Shown here: piece by piece, positions 35,702 through 46,395 of the stretch
Numbering within the stretch: the first letter of the stretch is position 1
Layout of the letters: every line of letters begins with the position of its first letter
Source: Amycolatopsis camponoti
Lineage (GTDB): Bacteria; Actinomycetota; Actinomycetes; Mycobacteriales; Pseudonocardiaceae
Length of the DNA: 64,000 nucleotides
Assembly (NCBI RefSeq): GCF_902497555.1
Contig: NZ_CABVGP010000001.1
Location: forward strand, 2,398,501 to 2,462,500
Reading direction: 5' to 3'
Notes under the pieces: model-generated
Told to the model about the DNA's origin: nothing
Seen by the model: the letters and a program-made list of their open reading frames with translations, nothing else
Databases searched by the model: none
Translations under genes and position numbers: made by a program

Positions 35702-36493
35702 ATGGCGGACCTCGGCGTGATCCTCGGGGATCTCGACGCGGAATCACGGACTATCGACGACGTGGTGGCGAACCTGCCCGCGTCCGACTGGGCGCGCGCG
35801 ACGCCGGCCGAGGGGTGGACTATCGCGCACACCATCGCCCACCTGGCCTGGACCGACCGCAAGGCGCTCATCGCGGCGGCCCACCCGGAGGACTGGCAGG
35901 CCGAGGTCGAAGAGCTCCTCAAGGTGGGGGAGACCTACGTCGACGACGGCGCCGCGGCCGGGGCCGAGCGCCCGCCGCAGGAGATCCTCGACGACTGGCG
36001 CGCCGGGCGGGCCGAGCTGGCCGCGGCGCTCGCCGCCGTGCCGGACGGGCAGAAGCTGCCCTGGTACGGCCCGCCGATGAGCGCGGCCTCCATGGTCACC
36101 GCCCGGCTGATGGAAACGTGGGCCCACGGCCAGGACATCTTCGACGCTCTCGGCCTGACGCGTGAGCCGACCGCGCGGCTGTGGCACATCGCCCGCTTCG
36201 GCACCCGCACCCGCGACTTCGCCTACCTGCTCAACTCCCTCGCGCCGCCGTCCGAAGAGTTTCGCGTCGAGCTGATCGCGCCCGACGGATCTACCTGGGC
36301 GTTCGGGCCCGAGGACGCCGAGCAGAAGCTCACCGGCAGCGCCGTCGACTTCTGCCTGGTCGTCACGCAGCGGCGGCACCCGGCCGACACGGACCTCGTC
36401 GCGCACGGCGCCGACGTCGAAGAATGGCTGACCATCGCGCAGGCCTTCGCGGGTCCGCCCGGGGAAGGCCGCAAGCCGGGGCAGTTCGCATGA
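35702..36493 (+). CDS. TIGR03084-family protein with DinB-like metal-binding fold
   Basis: A 263-residue protein of an actinobacterial family with the mycothiol-maleylpyruvate isomerase/DinB four-helix fold. Candidate ligand residues lie in EGWTIAHTIAHLAWTD and METWAHGQDIFDAL, giving the three-histidine arrangement of the fold. A C-terminal domain begins near residue 190 (RVELIAPDGSTWAFGPED). DinB-like enzymes often use mycothiol or another thiol as cofactor. It is the first gene of the plus-strand operon and overlaps the next gene as ATGA. Its role in acyl-CoA breakdown is unknown; family members keep turning up in such clusters. Confidence 0.82.
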   Translation: MADLGVILGDLDAESRTIDDVVANLPASDWARATPAEGWTIAHTIAHLAWTDRKALIAAAHPEDWQAEVEELLKVGETYVDDGAAAGAERPPQEILDDWRAGRAELAAALAAVPDGQKLPWYGPPMSAASMVTARLMETWAHGQDIFDALGLTREPTARLWHIARFGTRTRDFAYLLNSLAPPSEEFRVELIAPDGSTWAFGPEDAEQKLTGSAVDFCLVVTQRRHPADTDLVAHGADVEEWLTIAQAFAGPPGEGRKPGQFA

Positions 36494-38178
36494 CTTACCG
36501 GATCGGCAACGCGTCCGGCTTCTACGGCGACCGGTTCTCCGCCGTCCGGGAGATGCTCACCGGCGGCCCCCTGGACGTGCTCACCGGGGACTACCTGGCC
36601 GAGCTGACCATGCTCATCCTCGGCCGCGACCGGATGAAGGACGCGAACCGCGGCTACGCCAAGACGTTCCTGCGCCAGATGGAGGAAAACCTCGGCCTGG
36701 CGCGGGAAAAGGGCGTCAAGATCGTCGCCAACGCGGGCGGGCTCAACCCCGCCGGGCTCGCGGACGCCCTCCGCGAGCTGGCGGCGAAGCTCGGGCTCGA
36801 CGTCAAGATCGCGCACGTCGAAGGCGACGACCTGGTCGCGCGCGCCGACGAGTTGAACCTCGGAAAACCCTTGACGGCCAACGCCTACCTCGGCGCCTGG
36901 GGCATCGTCGAATGCCTGAACGCGGGCGCGGACGTCGTCGTCACCGGGCGCGTCACCGACGCCTCGGTGATCGTCGGCCCGGCCGCCGCGCACTACGGCT
37001 GGGCCCGCGACGACTACGACGCCCTCGCCGGCGCCGTCGCCGCCGGGCACGTCATCGAGTGCGGCGCGCAGGCCACCGGCGGGAACTACGCCTTCTTCAC
37101 CGAGCACTCCCTGGGCGTCCCGGGCTTCCCGATCGCCGAGATCGAGGCCGACGGCTCCAGCGTCATCACCAAGCACCCGGGCACCGGGGGAGTGGTGAAC
37201 GCCGGGACCGTCACCGCGCAGCTGCTGTACGAGATCACCGGCGCGCGCTACGCCGGGCCGGATGTCACGACCCGGTTCGACACGCTCTCGCTCGCCGAAG
37301 ACGGGCCGGATCGCGTCCGGATCTCCGGCGTCCGCGGGGAGGCTCCGCCCCCGACGCTGAAGGTCGCGCTCAACACCCTCGGCGGCTTCCGGAACGAGAC
37401 GACGTTCGTCCTCACCGGACTCGACATCGACGCGAAAGCCGCGCTGGTGCGCGAACAGCTCGAAGCGGCGCTGAAGGACCGGCCGCCCGCCGACGTCAAG
37501 TGGACCCTGGCCCGCACCGACCACGCCGACGCCGACACCGAGCAGACCGCGAGCGCCCTGCTGCACGTCGCCGTCAAGGACGCCGACCCCAAGGTCGCCG
37601 GCCGCGCGTTCACCGGCGCCGCCGTCGAGCTGGCGCTGGCCAGCTACCCCGGGTTCCACGTCACCGCGCCGCCGTCGGACGCCTCGCCCTACGGCGTCTA
37701 CACCGCGGCCTACGTGGACGCCGGGCAGGTCCCGCACGTCGCCGTGCTGCCGGACGGCATGCGTGTCGACATAGCGCCTTCGTCGTCCACTCTGGACTTG
37801 TCCGAAGTGGACGAGCCCGCCCTGCCCGAGCCGCTCGACCACGGGCCGGTGCGCCGGGTGCCGCTGGGCACGATCGCGGGCGCCCGCAGCGGCGACAAGG
37901 GCGGCAACGCCAACCTCGGCGTCTGGGTCCGGTCCGAAGAGGCCTGGCGGTGGCTGGTGCACCGGCTGACCGTCGCGGAGTTCAAGCTGCTGCTGCCCGA
38001 GACCGCCGACCTGCCGGTGACGCGTTACCTGCTGCCGAACCTGCGCGCGATGAACTTCGTCGTCGAAGGCATCCTCGGCGAGGGTGTCGCGTCGCAGGCG
38101 CGGTTCGACCCGCAGGCCAAGGCCTTCGGGGAATGGCTGCGGTCCCGCGAAATCGACGTCCCCGAGGTGCTCCTGTGA
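36490..38178 (+). CDS. AtuA-family (DUF1446) protein of acyclic terpene/acyl-CoA catabolism
   Basis: A 562-residue protein. The N-terminal two thirds show the DUF1446/AtuA sequence pattern: GNASGFYGDRFSAV, GDYLAELTMLIL, IVANAGGLNPAGLADAL, VVTGRVTDASVIVGPAA and ECGAQATGGNYAFF. The C-terminal part beginning near GTIAGARSGDKGGNANLGV is the small domain usually fused to AtuA. In Pseudomonas, atuA is needed for growth on citronellol but its reaction is not known. ATG 36490 overlaps the previous stop (ATGA), and its own stop overlaps the next gene (GTGA). It is the best marker that links this cluster to Atu-type pathways. Confidence 0.85.
   Translation: MTYRIGNASGFYGDRFSAVREMLTGGPLDVLTGDYLAELTMLILGRDRMKDANRGYAKTFLRQMEENLGLAREKGVKIVANAGGLNPAGLADALRELAAKLGLDVKIAHVEGDDLVARADELNLGKPLTANAYLGAWGIVECLNAGADVVVTGRVTDASVIVGPAAAHYGWARDDYDALAGAVAAGHVIECGAQATGGNYAFFTEHSLGVPGFPIAEIEADGSSVITKHPGTGGVVNAGTVTAQLLYEITGARYAGPDVTTRFDTLSLAEDGPDRVRISGVRGEAPPPTLKVALNTLGGFRNETTFVLTGLDIDAKAALVREQLEAALKDRPPADVKWTLARTDHADADTEQTASALLHVAVKDADPKVAGRAFTGAAVELALASYPGFHVTAPPSDASPYGVYTAAYVDAGQVPHVAVLPDGMRVDIAPSSSTLDLSEVDEPALPEPLDHGPVRRVPLGTIAGARSGDKGGNANLGVWVRSEEAWRWLVHRLTVAEFKLLLPETADLPVTRYLLPNLRAMNFVVEGILGEGVASQARFDPQAKAFGEWLRSREIDVPEVLL
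37785..37797. repeat. Dispersed 13-base palindrome GTCCA-N3-TGGAC
   Basis: Exact copy GTCCACTCTGGAC inside the AtuA-family gene, followed after two bases by a near copy, GTCCGAAGTGGAC, at 37800-37812. Two adjacent copies in a coding sequence make a chance origin less likely. Confidence 0.6.
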
Positions 38179-39319
38179 CTGATCCGTTCCGGACGCCCGA
38201 GCGGGCCGAGCTGCGCGAGACCGTCCGCAAGTTCGTCGAGCAGGAGGTCCTGCCGCACCTCGACGACTGGGAGCGCGAGGGCGAGCTGCCGCGCGACCTG
38301 CACCGCAAGGCCGGCGACCTCGGCCTGCTGGGCGTCGGCTTCCCCGAAGAGGTCGGCGGCGGGGACGGCAACTACCTGGACGCTTTGGTGATCGCCGAGG
38401 AGATGCACTACGCGGGCGGTTCCGGCGGGCTGTTCGCGTCGCTGTTCACCTGCGGCATCGCCGTCCCGCACATCGCCGAGGCGGGCGACCCCGTCCAGAT
38501 CGAGCGCTGGGTCCGGCCGACGCTGGCGGGCGACAAGATCGGCTCGCTGGCCGTCACCGAGCCGGACGGCGGGTCGGACGTCGCCGGGATCCGCACCACC
38601 GCCGTGCGCGAGGGCGACGAGTACGTCATCAACGGCGCCAAGACCTACATCACGTCCGGTTGCCGCGCCGACTTCGTCACGACGGTCGTGCGCACCGGCG
38701 GCGACGGCGCGCACGGGCTCTCGCTGATCGTCGTCGAGCGCGGGACGCCCGGCTTCACCGTGTCGCGCAAGCTGGAGAAGATGGGCTGGCTCTGCTCCGA
38801 CACCGCCGAACTGTCCTACGTGGACGTCCGGGTGCCGGTGGAGAACCTGGTGGGCGCCGAGAACAGCGGGTTCGCGCAGGTGGCCACGCAGTTCGTCACC
38901 GAGCGTCTTTCGCTTGCCGTGCAGGCGTATTCGCACGCCCAGCGGGCCCTCGACCTGACGCTGGACTGGTGCCGGCTGCGCGAGACGTTCGGCCGTCCGC
39001 TCATCTCGCGGCAGGTCGTGCAGCACAAGCTCACGGAGATGGCTCGTCGCGTGGACGTGGCCCGCACCTACGCCCGGCAAGCCGCGATCCGGCACGTCTC
39101 GGGCGAGGAGGTCATCGCCGAGGCCTGCTTTGCCAAGAACACCGCCGTCGAGGCCGCCGAGTGGGTGGTCAACGAGGCCGTCCAGCTGCACGGCGGGCTC
39201 GGCTACATGCGCGAGTCCGAAGTGGAGCGCCACTACCGCGACGTCCGGATCCTCGGCATCGGCGGCGGCACCACCGAGATCCTCACCGGCCTGGCCGCGA
39301 AGCGATTGGGATACACGTC

Positions 39320-39323
<4 letters not shown>
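38175..39323 (+). CDS. Acyl-CoA dehydrogenase (first of two in the cluster)
   Basis: A 382-residue FAD enzyme that forms an alpha-beta double bond in an acyl-CoA. Signature segments are SLAVTEPDGGSDVAGI (flavin and substrate site), ERLSLAVQAYSHAQRALDLTL, RETFGRPLISRQVVQHKL, and EAVQLHGGLGYMRESEVERHYRDVRI with the catalytic-base region. It ends LGYTS. In the Atu pathway a citronellyl-CoA dehydrogenase (AtuD) occupies this position; in leucine degradation isovaleryl-CoA dehydrogenase. GTG 38175 overlaps the AtuA-family stop and its stop overlaps the next GTG, both as GTGA. Confidence 0.92.
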
Positions 39324-40918
<1,595 letters not shown>

Positions 40919-40925
40919 GTGAGCG

Positions 40926-42875
40926 ATGATCCAGAACCTGCTGGTCGCCAACCGCGGTGAGATCGCCCGCCGTGTGTTCCGCAGCTGTCGCGACGCCGGG
41001 ATCGGCACGGTCGCGGTGTTCTCCGACGCCGATGCCGGCGCGCCGCACACCCTCGAAGCCGACGCGGCCGTGCGTCTTCCCGGCAACGCGCCGAGCGAGA
41101 CGTACCTGCGGGCCGAGCTGCTGGTGAAGGCCGCGGCCGACACCGGCGCCGACGCCGTCCACCCCGGCTACGGCTTCCTGTCCGAGAACGCCGCGTTCGC
41201 CCGTGCCGTCCTCGACGCCGGGCTGACCTGGGTCGGACCGCCGCCGGAAGCCATCGAGACGATGGGCTCCAAAGTGGAGTCCAAGCGGCTGATGTCCGCC
41301 GCGGGCGTGCCCGTGCTGTCCGAACTGGACCCGGACTCGGTGACGGCAGAAGACCTGCCGCTGCTGGTCAAGGCCTCGGCCGGGGGTGGCGGACGCGGGA
41401 TGCGCGTGGTCCGTTCCCTCGACGAGCTGGCCGAGGCGGTGGAGGGCGCGAGTGCGGAGGCCGCGTCGGCGTTCGGTGACCCGACCGTGTTCTGCGAGCG
41501 GTACCTGGAGACCGGACGCCACATCGAGGTCCAGGTGCTCGCCGACACCCACGGCACGGTGTGGGCGGTGGGGGAGCGCGAGTGCTCGATCCAGCGCCGG
41601 CACCAGAAGGTCGTCGAGGAAGCGCCGTCGCCGTTCGTCGACGAAGCGATGCGCGAAGAGCTGTTCGACGCCGCGCGCAAGGCCGCCAAGGCCATCGACT
41701 ACGTCGGCGCGGGCACGGTCGAGTTCCTCGCCGGACCCGACGGCCGGTTCTACTTCCTCGAGATGAACACCCGGCTGCAGGTCGAGCACCCCGTCACCGA
41801 GAACGTCACCGGGCTGGATCTGGTCGCGCTGCAGCTGCGGGTCGCGGAAGGGGAGCGACTGCCCGCCGACCCGCCGCCGACCGTCGGCCACTCCATCGAG
41901 GTCCGGCTCTACGCCGAAGACCCCGCCGCGGGCTGGCAGCCGCAGAGCGGCACGCTGCACACGTTCGAAGTGCCCGATGTGGACCGCCGGTTCACCGAAG
42001 GCGCCGGGCTACGGCTCGACTCCGGCTTCGAGAGCGGGTCCGTGGTCGGCGTCCACTACGACCCGATGCTCGCCAAGGTGATCACCTGGGCGCCGACCCG
42101 CGCGGAGGCCGCCCGCCGGCTCGCGAAGGCACTGGTGGCGTCGAAGATCCACGGCGTCGTCACCAACCGCGACCTGCTGGTGACCATCCTCCGGCACGAG
42201 GCGTTCCTGGCCGGGGAGACCGACACCGCGTTCTTCGACCGCCACGGCCTCGACACCCTGGCCGCGCCACTGGCCACTGTGGACACCGAGCGGCTTTCGG
42301 CGCTGGCCGCGGCCCTCGCGGACGCGGCGGGCAACCGGGCGTCGGCGACCACCCAGGGGAGGCTGCCCAGCGGCTGGCGCAACGTCCGCTCCGCCGGGCA
42401 GCGCAAGGTCTTCTCCGTCGCGGACCGCGAGTACGAGGTGGTCTACTCGCTGACTCGCGACGGGCTGGAAGCGGACGGGATCGACGCCGGGCTGGTGTCG
42501 GCCGAGCCCGGCCGGGTCGTCCTGGACGTCGCCGGGGTGCGGCGCACCTTCGACGTCGCCCGGCACGACGGAGTGTCCTACGTGGACTCCGCGCTCGGTT
42601 CGGTGGCGCTGACGGCGGCACCGCGGTTCGCCGACCCGGACGCGGCGCTGGCCGCCGGGTCGCTGGTCGCGCCGATGCCGGGCACCGTGGTCCGGCTGGC
42701 CGTGCGGGCCGGGGACCCGGTCAAGGCCGGCGACCCCCTGCTCTGGCTCGAAGCGATGAAGATGGAACACCGCATCGCGGCACCCGCCGACGGCGTGGTG
42801 ACCGAGCTGCCGGTGACCGTCGGACAGCAGGTCGAAGTGGGCACAATCCTGGCTGTGGTGGGAGACGAAGAATGA
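40926..42875 (+). CDS. Biotin-dependent acyl-CoA carboxylase, biotin carboxylase plus carrier (alpha) subunit
   Basis: A 649-residue fusion. Residues 1-445 are biotin carboxylase: start MIQNLLVANRGEIARRV, the ATP-grasp glycine loop KASAGGGGRGM, EVQVLADTHG, and FLEMNTRLQVEHPVTE. A middle region leads to a biotinyl domain (about 575-649) with EAMKMEH and the biotin-accepting Lys612. Together with the carboxyltransferase subunit it carboxylates a 3-methyl- or isoprenoid-type enoyl-CoA, as LiuD/LiuB or AtuF/AtuC do. Its stop overlaps the ATG of the next acyl-CoA dehydrogenase (ATGA). Confidence 0.93.
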   Translation: MIQNLLVANRGEIARRVFRSCRDAGIGTVAVFSDADAGAPHTLEADAAVRLPGNAPSETYLRAELLVKAAADTGADAVHPGYGFLSENAAFARAVLDAGLTWVGPPPEAIETMGSKVESKRLMSAAGVPVLSELDPDSVTAEDLPLLVKASAGGGGRGMRVVRSLDELAEAVEGASAEAASAFGDPTVFCERYLETGRHIEVQVLADTHGTVWAVGERECSIQRRHQKVVEEAPSPFVDEAMREELFDAARKAAKAIDYVGAGTVEFLAGPDGRFYFLEMNTRLQVEHPVTENVTGLDLVALQLRVAEGERLPADPPPTVGHSIEVRLYAEDPAAGWQPQSGTLHTFEVPDVDRRFTEGAGLRLDSGFESGSVVGVHYDPMLAKVITWAPTRAEAARRLAKALVASKIHGVVTNRDLLVTILRHEAFLAGETDTAFFDRHGLDTLAAPLATVDTERLSALAAALADAAGNRASATTQGRLPSGWRNVRSAGQRKVFSVADREYEVVYSLTRDGLEADGIDAGLVSAEPGRVVLDVAGVRRTFDVARHDGVSYVDSALGSVALTAAPRFADPDAALAAGSLVAPMPGTVVRLAVRAGDPVKAGDPLLWLEAMKMEHRIAAPADGVVTELPVTVGQQVEVGTILAVVGDEE

Positions 42876-44038
42876 ACGCCATGAACTTCATCGAGCCCGA
42901 AGAGCGGATCGCGCTCCGCAAGGCCGTCGCCGAACTGGGCGCCAAGTACGGGCACGAGTACTACGCGAAGAAGGCCCGCGCCGGCGAGAAGACCCACGAG
43001 CTGTGGGACGAGGCCGGCCGCCTGGGCTACCTCGGCGTCAACATCCCCGAGGAGTACGGCGGCGGGGGCGCGGGCATCGCCGACCTCGCCGCGGTCCTCG
43101 AAGAGCTGGCCGCCGCGGGCTCGCCGCTGCTGCTCATGGTCGTCTCGCCGGCCATCTGCGGCACCGTCATCTCCCGGTTCGGCACCGAGGAGCAGAAGAA
43201 GCAGTGGCTGCCGGGCATCGCCGACGGCAGCAAGCGGATGGTCTTCGCGATCACCGAGCCGGACGCCGGGTCGAACTCGCACAAGATCACCACCACCGCC
43301 AAGCGCGACGGCGACGGCTGGGTCCTCAGTGGACGCAAGGTCTACATCTCCGGCGTCGACGAGGCCGACGCGGTGCTCGTCGTCGGCCGCATGGAGGACT
43401 CGAAGACCGGCCGGCTCAAGCCTGCGCTGTTCATCCTGCCGACCGGCACCGAGGGCTTCGAGTACACGAAGATCCCGATGGACATCGTCGCGCCGGAGAA
43501 CCAGTTCTCGCTGTTCCTCGACGACGTCAAGCTGCCGGCCGAGGCGCTGGTCGGCGAGGAGGACGCGGCGATCGCGCAGCTGTTCGCCGGCCTCAACCCG
43601 GAACGCATCATGGGCGCGTCGTTCTCCCTCGGCATCGCCCGGTACGCGCTGGCCAAGGCCACCTCCTACGCCAACCAGAGGCAGGTCTGGGGCACCCCGA
43701 TCGGCGCCCACCAGGGCCTCGCGCACCCCCTGGCCGAGATCAAGATCGAGCTGGAGCTCGCGAAGCTGATGACGCAGAAGGCGGCGTCGCTCTACGACTC
43801 CGGCGACGACTTCGGCGCGGGGGAGTCGGCCAACATGGCCAAGTACGCCGCCGCCGAGGTGGCCATCCGCGCGACCGACCAGGCCGTGCAGACCCACGGC
43901 GGCAACGGGCTCGCGACCGAATACGGCCTCGGGACGCTGGTCACGGCCGTCCGGCTCGGCCGGATCGCGCCGGTCAGCCGCGAGATGGTGCTCAACTTCG
44001 TCGGCCAGCACAGCCTCGGCCTCCCGAAGTCCTACTAG
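42872..44038 (+). CDS. Acyl-CoA dehydrogenase (second of two in the cluster)
   Basis: A 388-residue FAD enzyme. Motifs are FAITEPDAGSNSHKITT, SGRKVYISGVDEADAVLV, GLNPERIMGASFSLGIARYAL, and QTHGGNGLATEYGL. Compared with the first dehydrogenase of the cluster, the substrate and C-terminal parts differ clearly, so it should act on another intermediate. Two dehydrogenases around one carboxylase suggest two rounds of oxidation, as in citronellate degradation. ATG 42872 overlaps the carboxylase stop; 10 bases separate it from the SDR gene. Confidence 0.9.
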   Translation: MNAMNFIEPEERIALRKAVAELGAKYGHEYYAKKARAGEKTHELWDEAGRLGYLGVNIPEEYGGGGAGIADLAAVLEELAAAGSPLLLMVVSPAICGTVISRFGTEEQKKQWLPGIADGSKRMVFAITEPDAGSNSHKITTTAKRDGDGWVLSGRKVYISGVDEADAVLVVGRMEDSKTGRLKPALFILPTGTEGFEYTKIPMDIVAPENQFSLFLDDVKLPAEALVGEEDAAIAQLFAGLNPERIMGASFSLGIARYALAKATSYANQRQVWGTPIGAHQGLAHPLAEIKIELELAKLMTQKAASLYDSGDDFGAGESANMAKYAAAEVAIRATDQAVQTHGGNGLATEYGLGTLVTAVRLGRIAPVSREMVLNFVGQHSLGLPKSY

Positions 44039-44048
44039 GAGAGTCGCT

Positions 44049-44882
44049 ATGTCTACATTGGACGGCAAGACGATCATCATGTCCGGCGGCAGCCGTGGCA
44101 TCGGCGAGGCGATCGCGCTCCGGGGGGCGAAGGACGGCGCGAACGTCGCGCTGCTGGCCAAGACCGCCGAACCGCATCCGAAGCTGCCCGGCACCATCTA
44201 CACCGCCGCGGAAGCCATCGAGAAGGCCGGCGGGCACGCGCTGCCGATCCTCGGCGACGTCCGCGACGACGACGGCGTGGCGGCGGCCGTTGCGAAGACC
44301 GTCGAGCAGTTCGGCGGCATCGACATCGTCGTGAACAACGCGAGCGCGATCGACCTGACGCCGACCGAGCAGGTCAGCATGAAGCGCTACGACCTGATGC
44401 AGGACATCAACGCGCGCGGCACGTTCCTGCTGTCCAAGCTGGCCATCCCGCACCTGCGGAAGTCGGCGAACGCGCACATCCTGACGCTGTCGCCGCCGAT
44501 CAGCCTGGACGAGAAGTGGTTCACCGCCGGACACCTCGCGTACAGCATCGCGAAGTACTCGATGAGCCTGGTGACCGTCGGGCTCGCGGCCGAACTCAAG
44601 AAGGACGGCGTCGCGGTCAACTCCCTGTGGCCGCGCACGACCATCGACACGGCGGCGATCCGCAACGTCGTCGGCGCCGAACTGGCCGACCGCAGCCGGA
44701 CGCCGGAGATCATGGCCGACGCCGCGTACGCGATCCTCACCAAGCCGAGCGGCGAAGCGACCGGGAACTTCTTCCTCGACGACGAGGTGCTGCGCGCGGC
44801 CGGCGTCACGGACTTCGCGAAGTACCGCATCGGGGGTTCGGAGGAGGACCTCCAGCTCGACTTCTGGGTCGATCCGGCTTGA
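44049..44882 (+). CDS. Short-chain dehydrogenase (HSDL2/AtuB-like)
   Basis: A 277-residue SDR enzyme. The NAD(P) loop is MSGGSRGIGEAIALRGAKDG; NNAS in VVNNASAI is followed by SPP (third catalytic residue region LTLSPPIS) and the active-site AYSIAKYSMSL with the catalytic Tyr and Lys. The early lysine-rich segment KTAEPHPKLPGTIYTAAEAI is typical of the HSDL2-like group, which also includes AtuB/AtuG of terpene degraders. It could oxidise an alcohol such as citronellol or a 3-hydroxyacyl-CoA. The stop overlaps the TTG start of the TetR gene. Confidence 0.9.
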   Translation: MSTLDGKTIIMSGGSRGIGEAIALRGAKDGANVALLAKTAEPHPKLPGTIYTAAEAIEKAGGHALPILGDVRDDDGVAAAVAKTVEQFGGIDIVVNNASAIDLTPTEQVSMKRYDLMQDINARGTFLLSKLAIPHLRKSANAHILTLSPPISLDEKWFTAGHLAYSIAKYSMSLVTVGLAAELKKDGVAVNSLWPRTTIDTAAIRNVVGAELADRSRTPEIMADAAYAILTKPSGEATGNFFLDDEVLRAAGVTDFAKYRIGGSEEDLQLDFWVDPA

Positions 44883-45475
44883 CCGGCGTCCGCGAACCCC
44901 AGCAGGAACGCAGCCGCACCACGCGGCGGCGGCTGATCGAGGCCGCGCTCGACAGCTTCGGCGAGCGCGGCTGGCACGGCGTCACGGTCGCCGTGATCGC
45001 CGAGCGCGCGGGCGTCTCCCGGGGCGCCGCGCAGCACCACTTCCCGACCCGGGAAGCCCTCGTCGCGGCCGCCGTGGACCTCCTCGGCGAAGCGCAGATC
45101 GACGAGCTGCGGGCCCAGGCCGCGGACCTGCCGAGCGGGGCGTCGCGCATCGAGCGCGTCGTCGAGATGGTGCTGAACCTCTACACCGGGCCGCTGTTCC
45201 GCGCGGCCCTGCAGCTGTGGTCCGTCGCGGCGACCGACGACGCGTTGCGGGACGTGCTGGTACCGCTGGAAGCGCGGGTCGGGCGCGAGGCCCACCGGGT
45301 GACGGTGGAGCTCCTCGGCGTCGACGAGTCCCGCGCGGGAGTGCGCGAGCTGGTCCAGGCCACCCTCGACCTGGCGCGCGGGCTGGGCCTGGCGAACCTG
45401 CTCACGGACGACACGCGGCGCCGGAAGCAGATCGTGCGGGAATGGGCGCGGACGCTGGAGCTGCGGCTCGGGTGA
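44879..45475 (+). CDS. TetR-family regulator of the acyl-CoA cluster
   Basis: A 198-residue TetR protein. Residues 10-60 carry the helix-turn-helix: RRRLIEAALDSFGERGWHG then VAVIAERAGVSRGAAQHHFPTREALVAAA. The C-terminal helices differ from TetR proteins of known ligand. The start is TTG 44879, overlapping the SDR stop as TTGA; no ATG or GTG in the right place is available, so it is made by coupling. As the last gene of the operon it is well placed to control the divergent promoter at 35561-35701. Its 3' end overlaps the converging XRE gene by 74 bases. Confidence 0.9.
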   Translation: MTGVREPQQERSRTTRRRLIEAALDSFGERGWHGVTVAVIAERAGVSRGAAQHHFPTREALVAAAVDLLGEAQIDELRAQAADLPSGASRIERVVEMVLNLYTGPLFRAALQLWSVAATDDALRDVLVPLEARVGREAHRVTVELLGVDESRAGVRELVQATLDLARGLGLANLLTDDTRRRKQIVREWARTLELRLG

Positions 45476-46274
45476 GCCGGTCCAGCGCCGCCTGGCTCTC
45501 TTCGTCGGCGGCGCGGTGGATGACCAGCAGCTGGTCCGGGTCCTGGACCGGCCTGAGCGTCTCGAAGTGCAGGGCCAGCACCCCGGCCTCGGGGTGCCGC
45601 ACGACCTTGCGCCCGCGGGCGTTGACCTTGACGTCCCGTTCGGCCCACAGGCGCGCGAACTCCGCGTCGCCGTCGGTCAGCTCGGCGATGAGGCCGGTCA
45701 GCGCCCGGTCGTCCGGGTGCGCGGCCCACGCGGCGCGTAGGTGCGCGATCCCGTCCCGCACCACGCGTTCCCGGTCGACGTAGAACTCGCGCACCCGCGG
45801 GTGCATGAGGCAGATCCACACGGCGTTGCGCCGCGATGGCGGCAGCGTGCCGAAATCCACCATCAGCCTCGCCATCCCGGCGTTCCAGGCCAGGACGTCG
45901 TAGCGGTGGTTCAGCAGCATGGCCGGCAGCGGGGAGAGGTCGGCGACCAGCCGGGCCAGCGGCGGCGCCGCGGTGGTGGCGAGCCGGTCGGTGTCGCGGG
46001 GACGCTGCCGCGCCAGGTCGAAAAGGTACGCGCGCTCGTCGGGAGCCAGGCGCAGTGCCCCGGCCAGCGCTTCCACGACGTCCGCCGAGGGCCGCAGTCC
46101 GCGGGCCTGCTCCAGCCGCACTATGTAGTCGACGCTGATGCCGGCCAGCTCGGCGACGTCTTCGCGGCGCAGCCCCGGGGTCCGCCGGCGCGGCGGCAGG
46201 CCGAAGTCCCTCGGGTCCAGGCGTTCGCGCCGGGCCCGCAGGAACGCGCCCAGCTCCACGGTGGGTGTCGTCAT
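45402..46274 (-). CDS. XRE-family regulator with MmyB-like ligand domain
   Basis: A 290-residue regulator. Residues about 8-75 are an XRE helix-turn-helix (LGAFLRARRERLDPRDFGLP then GLRREDVAELAGISVDYIVRLEQARG). Residues about 100-265 are the MmyB ligand-binding domain (LVADLSPLPAMLLNHRYDVLAWNAGMARLM, ALHFETLRPVQDPDQLLVIH), which binds fatty acids or related compounds and usually regulates a divergent oxidoreductase gene. That is the case here: an aldo/keto reductase is divergent across 121 bases. The last 25 residues overlap the TetR gene on the other strand. Confidence 0.88.
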   Translation of the reverse strand: MTTPTVELGAFLRARRERLDPRDFGLPPRRRTPGLRREDVAELAGISVDYIVRLEQARGLRPSADVVEALAGALRLAPDERAYLFDLARQRPRDTDRLATTAAPPLARLVADLSPLPAMLLNHRYDVLAWNAGMARLMVDFGTLPPSRRNAVWICLMHPRVREFYVDRERVVRDGIAHLRAAWAAHPDDRALTGLIAELTDGDAEFARLWAERDVKVNARGRKVVRHPEAGVLALHFETLRPVQDPDQLLVIHRAADEESQAALDRLTRAAAPASAPIPARSASGAACRP

Positions 46275-46310
46275 GATCGCTGCAACCGCCGGGGTGGGAC
46301 CGGTGTTCCC

Positions 46311-46330
46311 AGGAAAGTCCTTCCCTTACC
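46311..46330. promoter_or_regulatory. Divergent promoter region with palindromic core
   Basis: Between the MmyB-like regulator and the aldo/keto reductase lies AGGA-AAG-TCCT inside a TTCCC-flanked stretch (46311-46330). It is a likely operator for the regulator, but the position is only approximate. Confidence 0.35.
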
Positions 46331-46395
46331 CCGGCCGCCGCGCGCACGGAGACTCGCTGCCGACGACGAACCGACGACGAACCAAGGAGGACACC

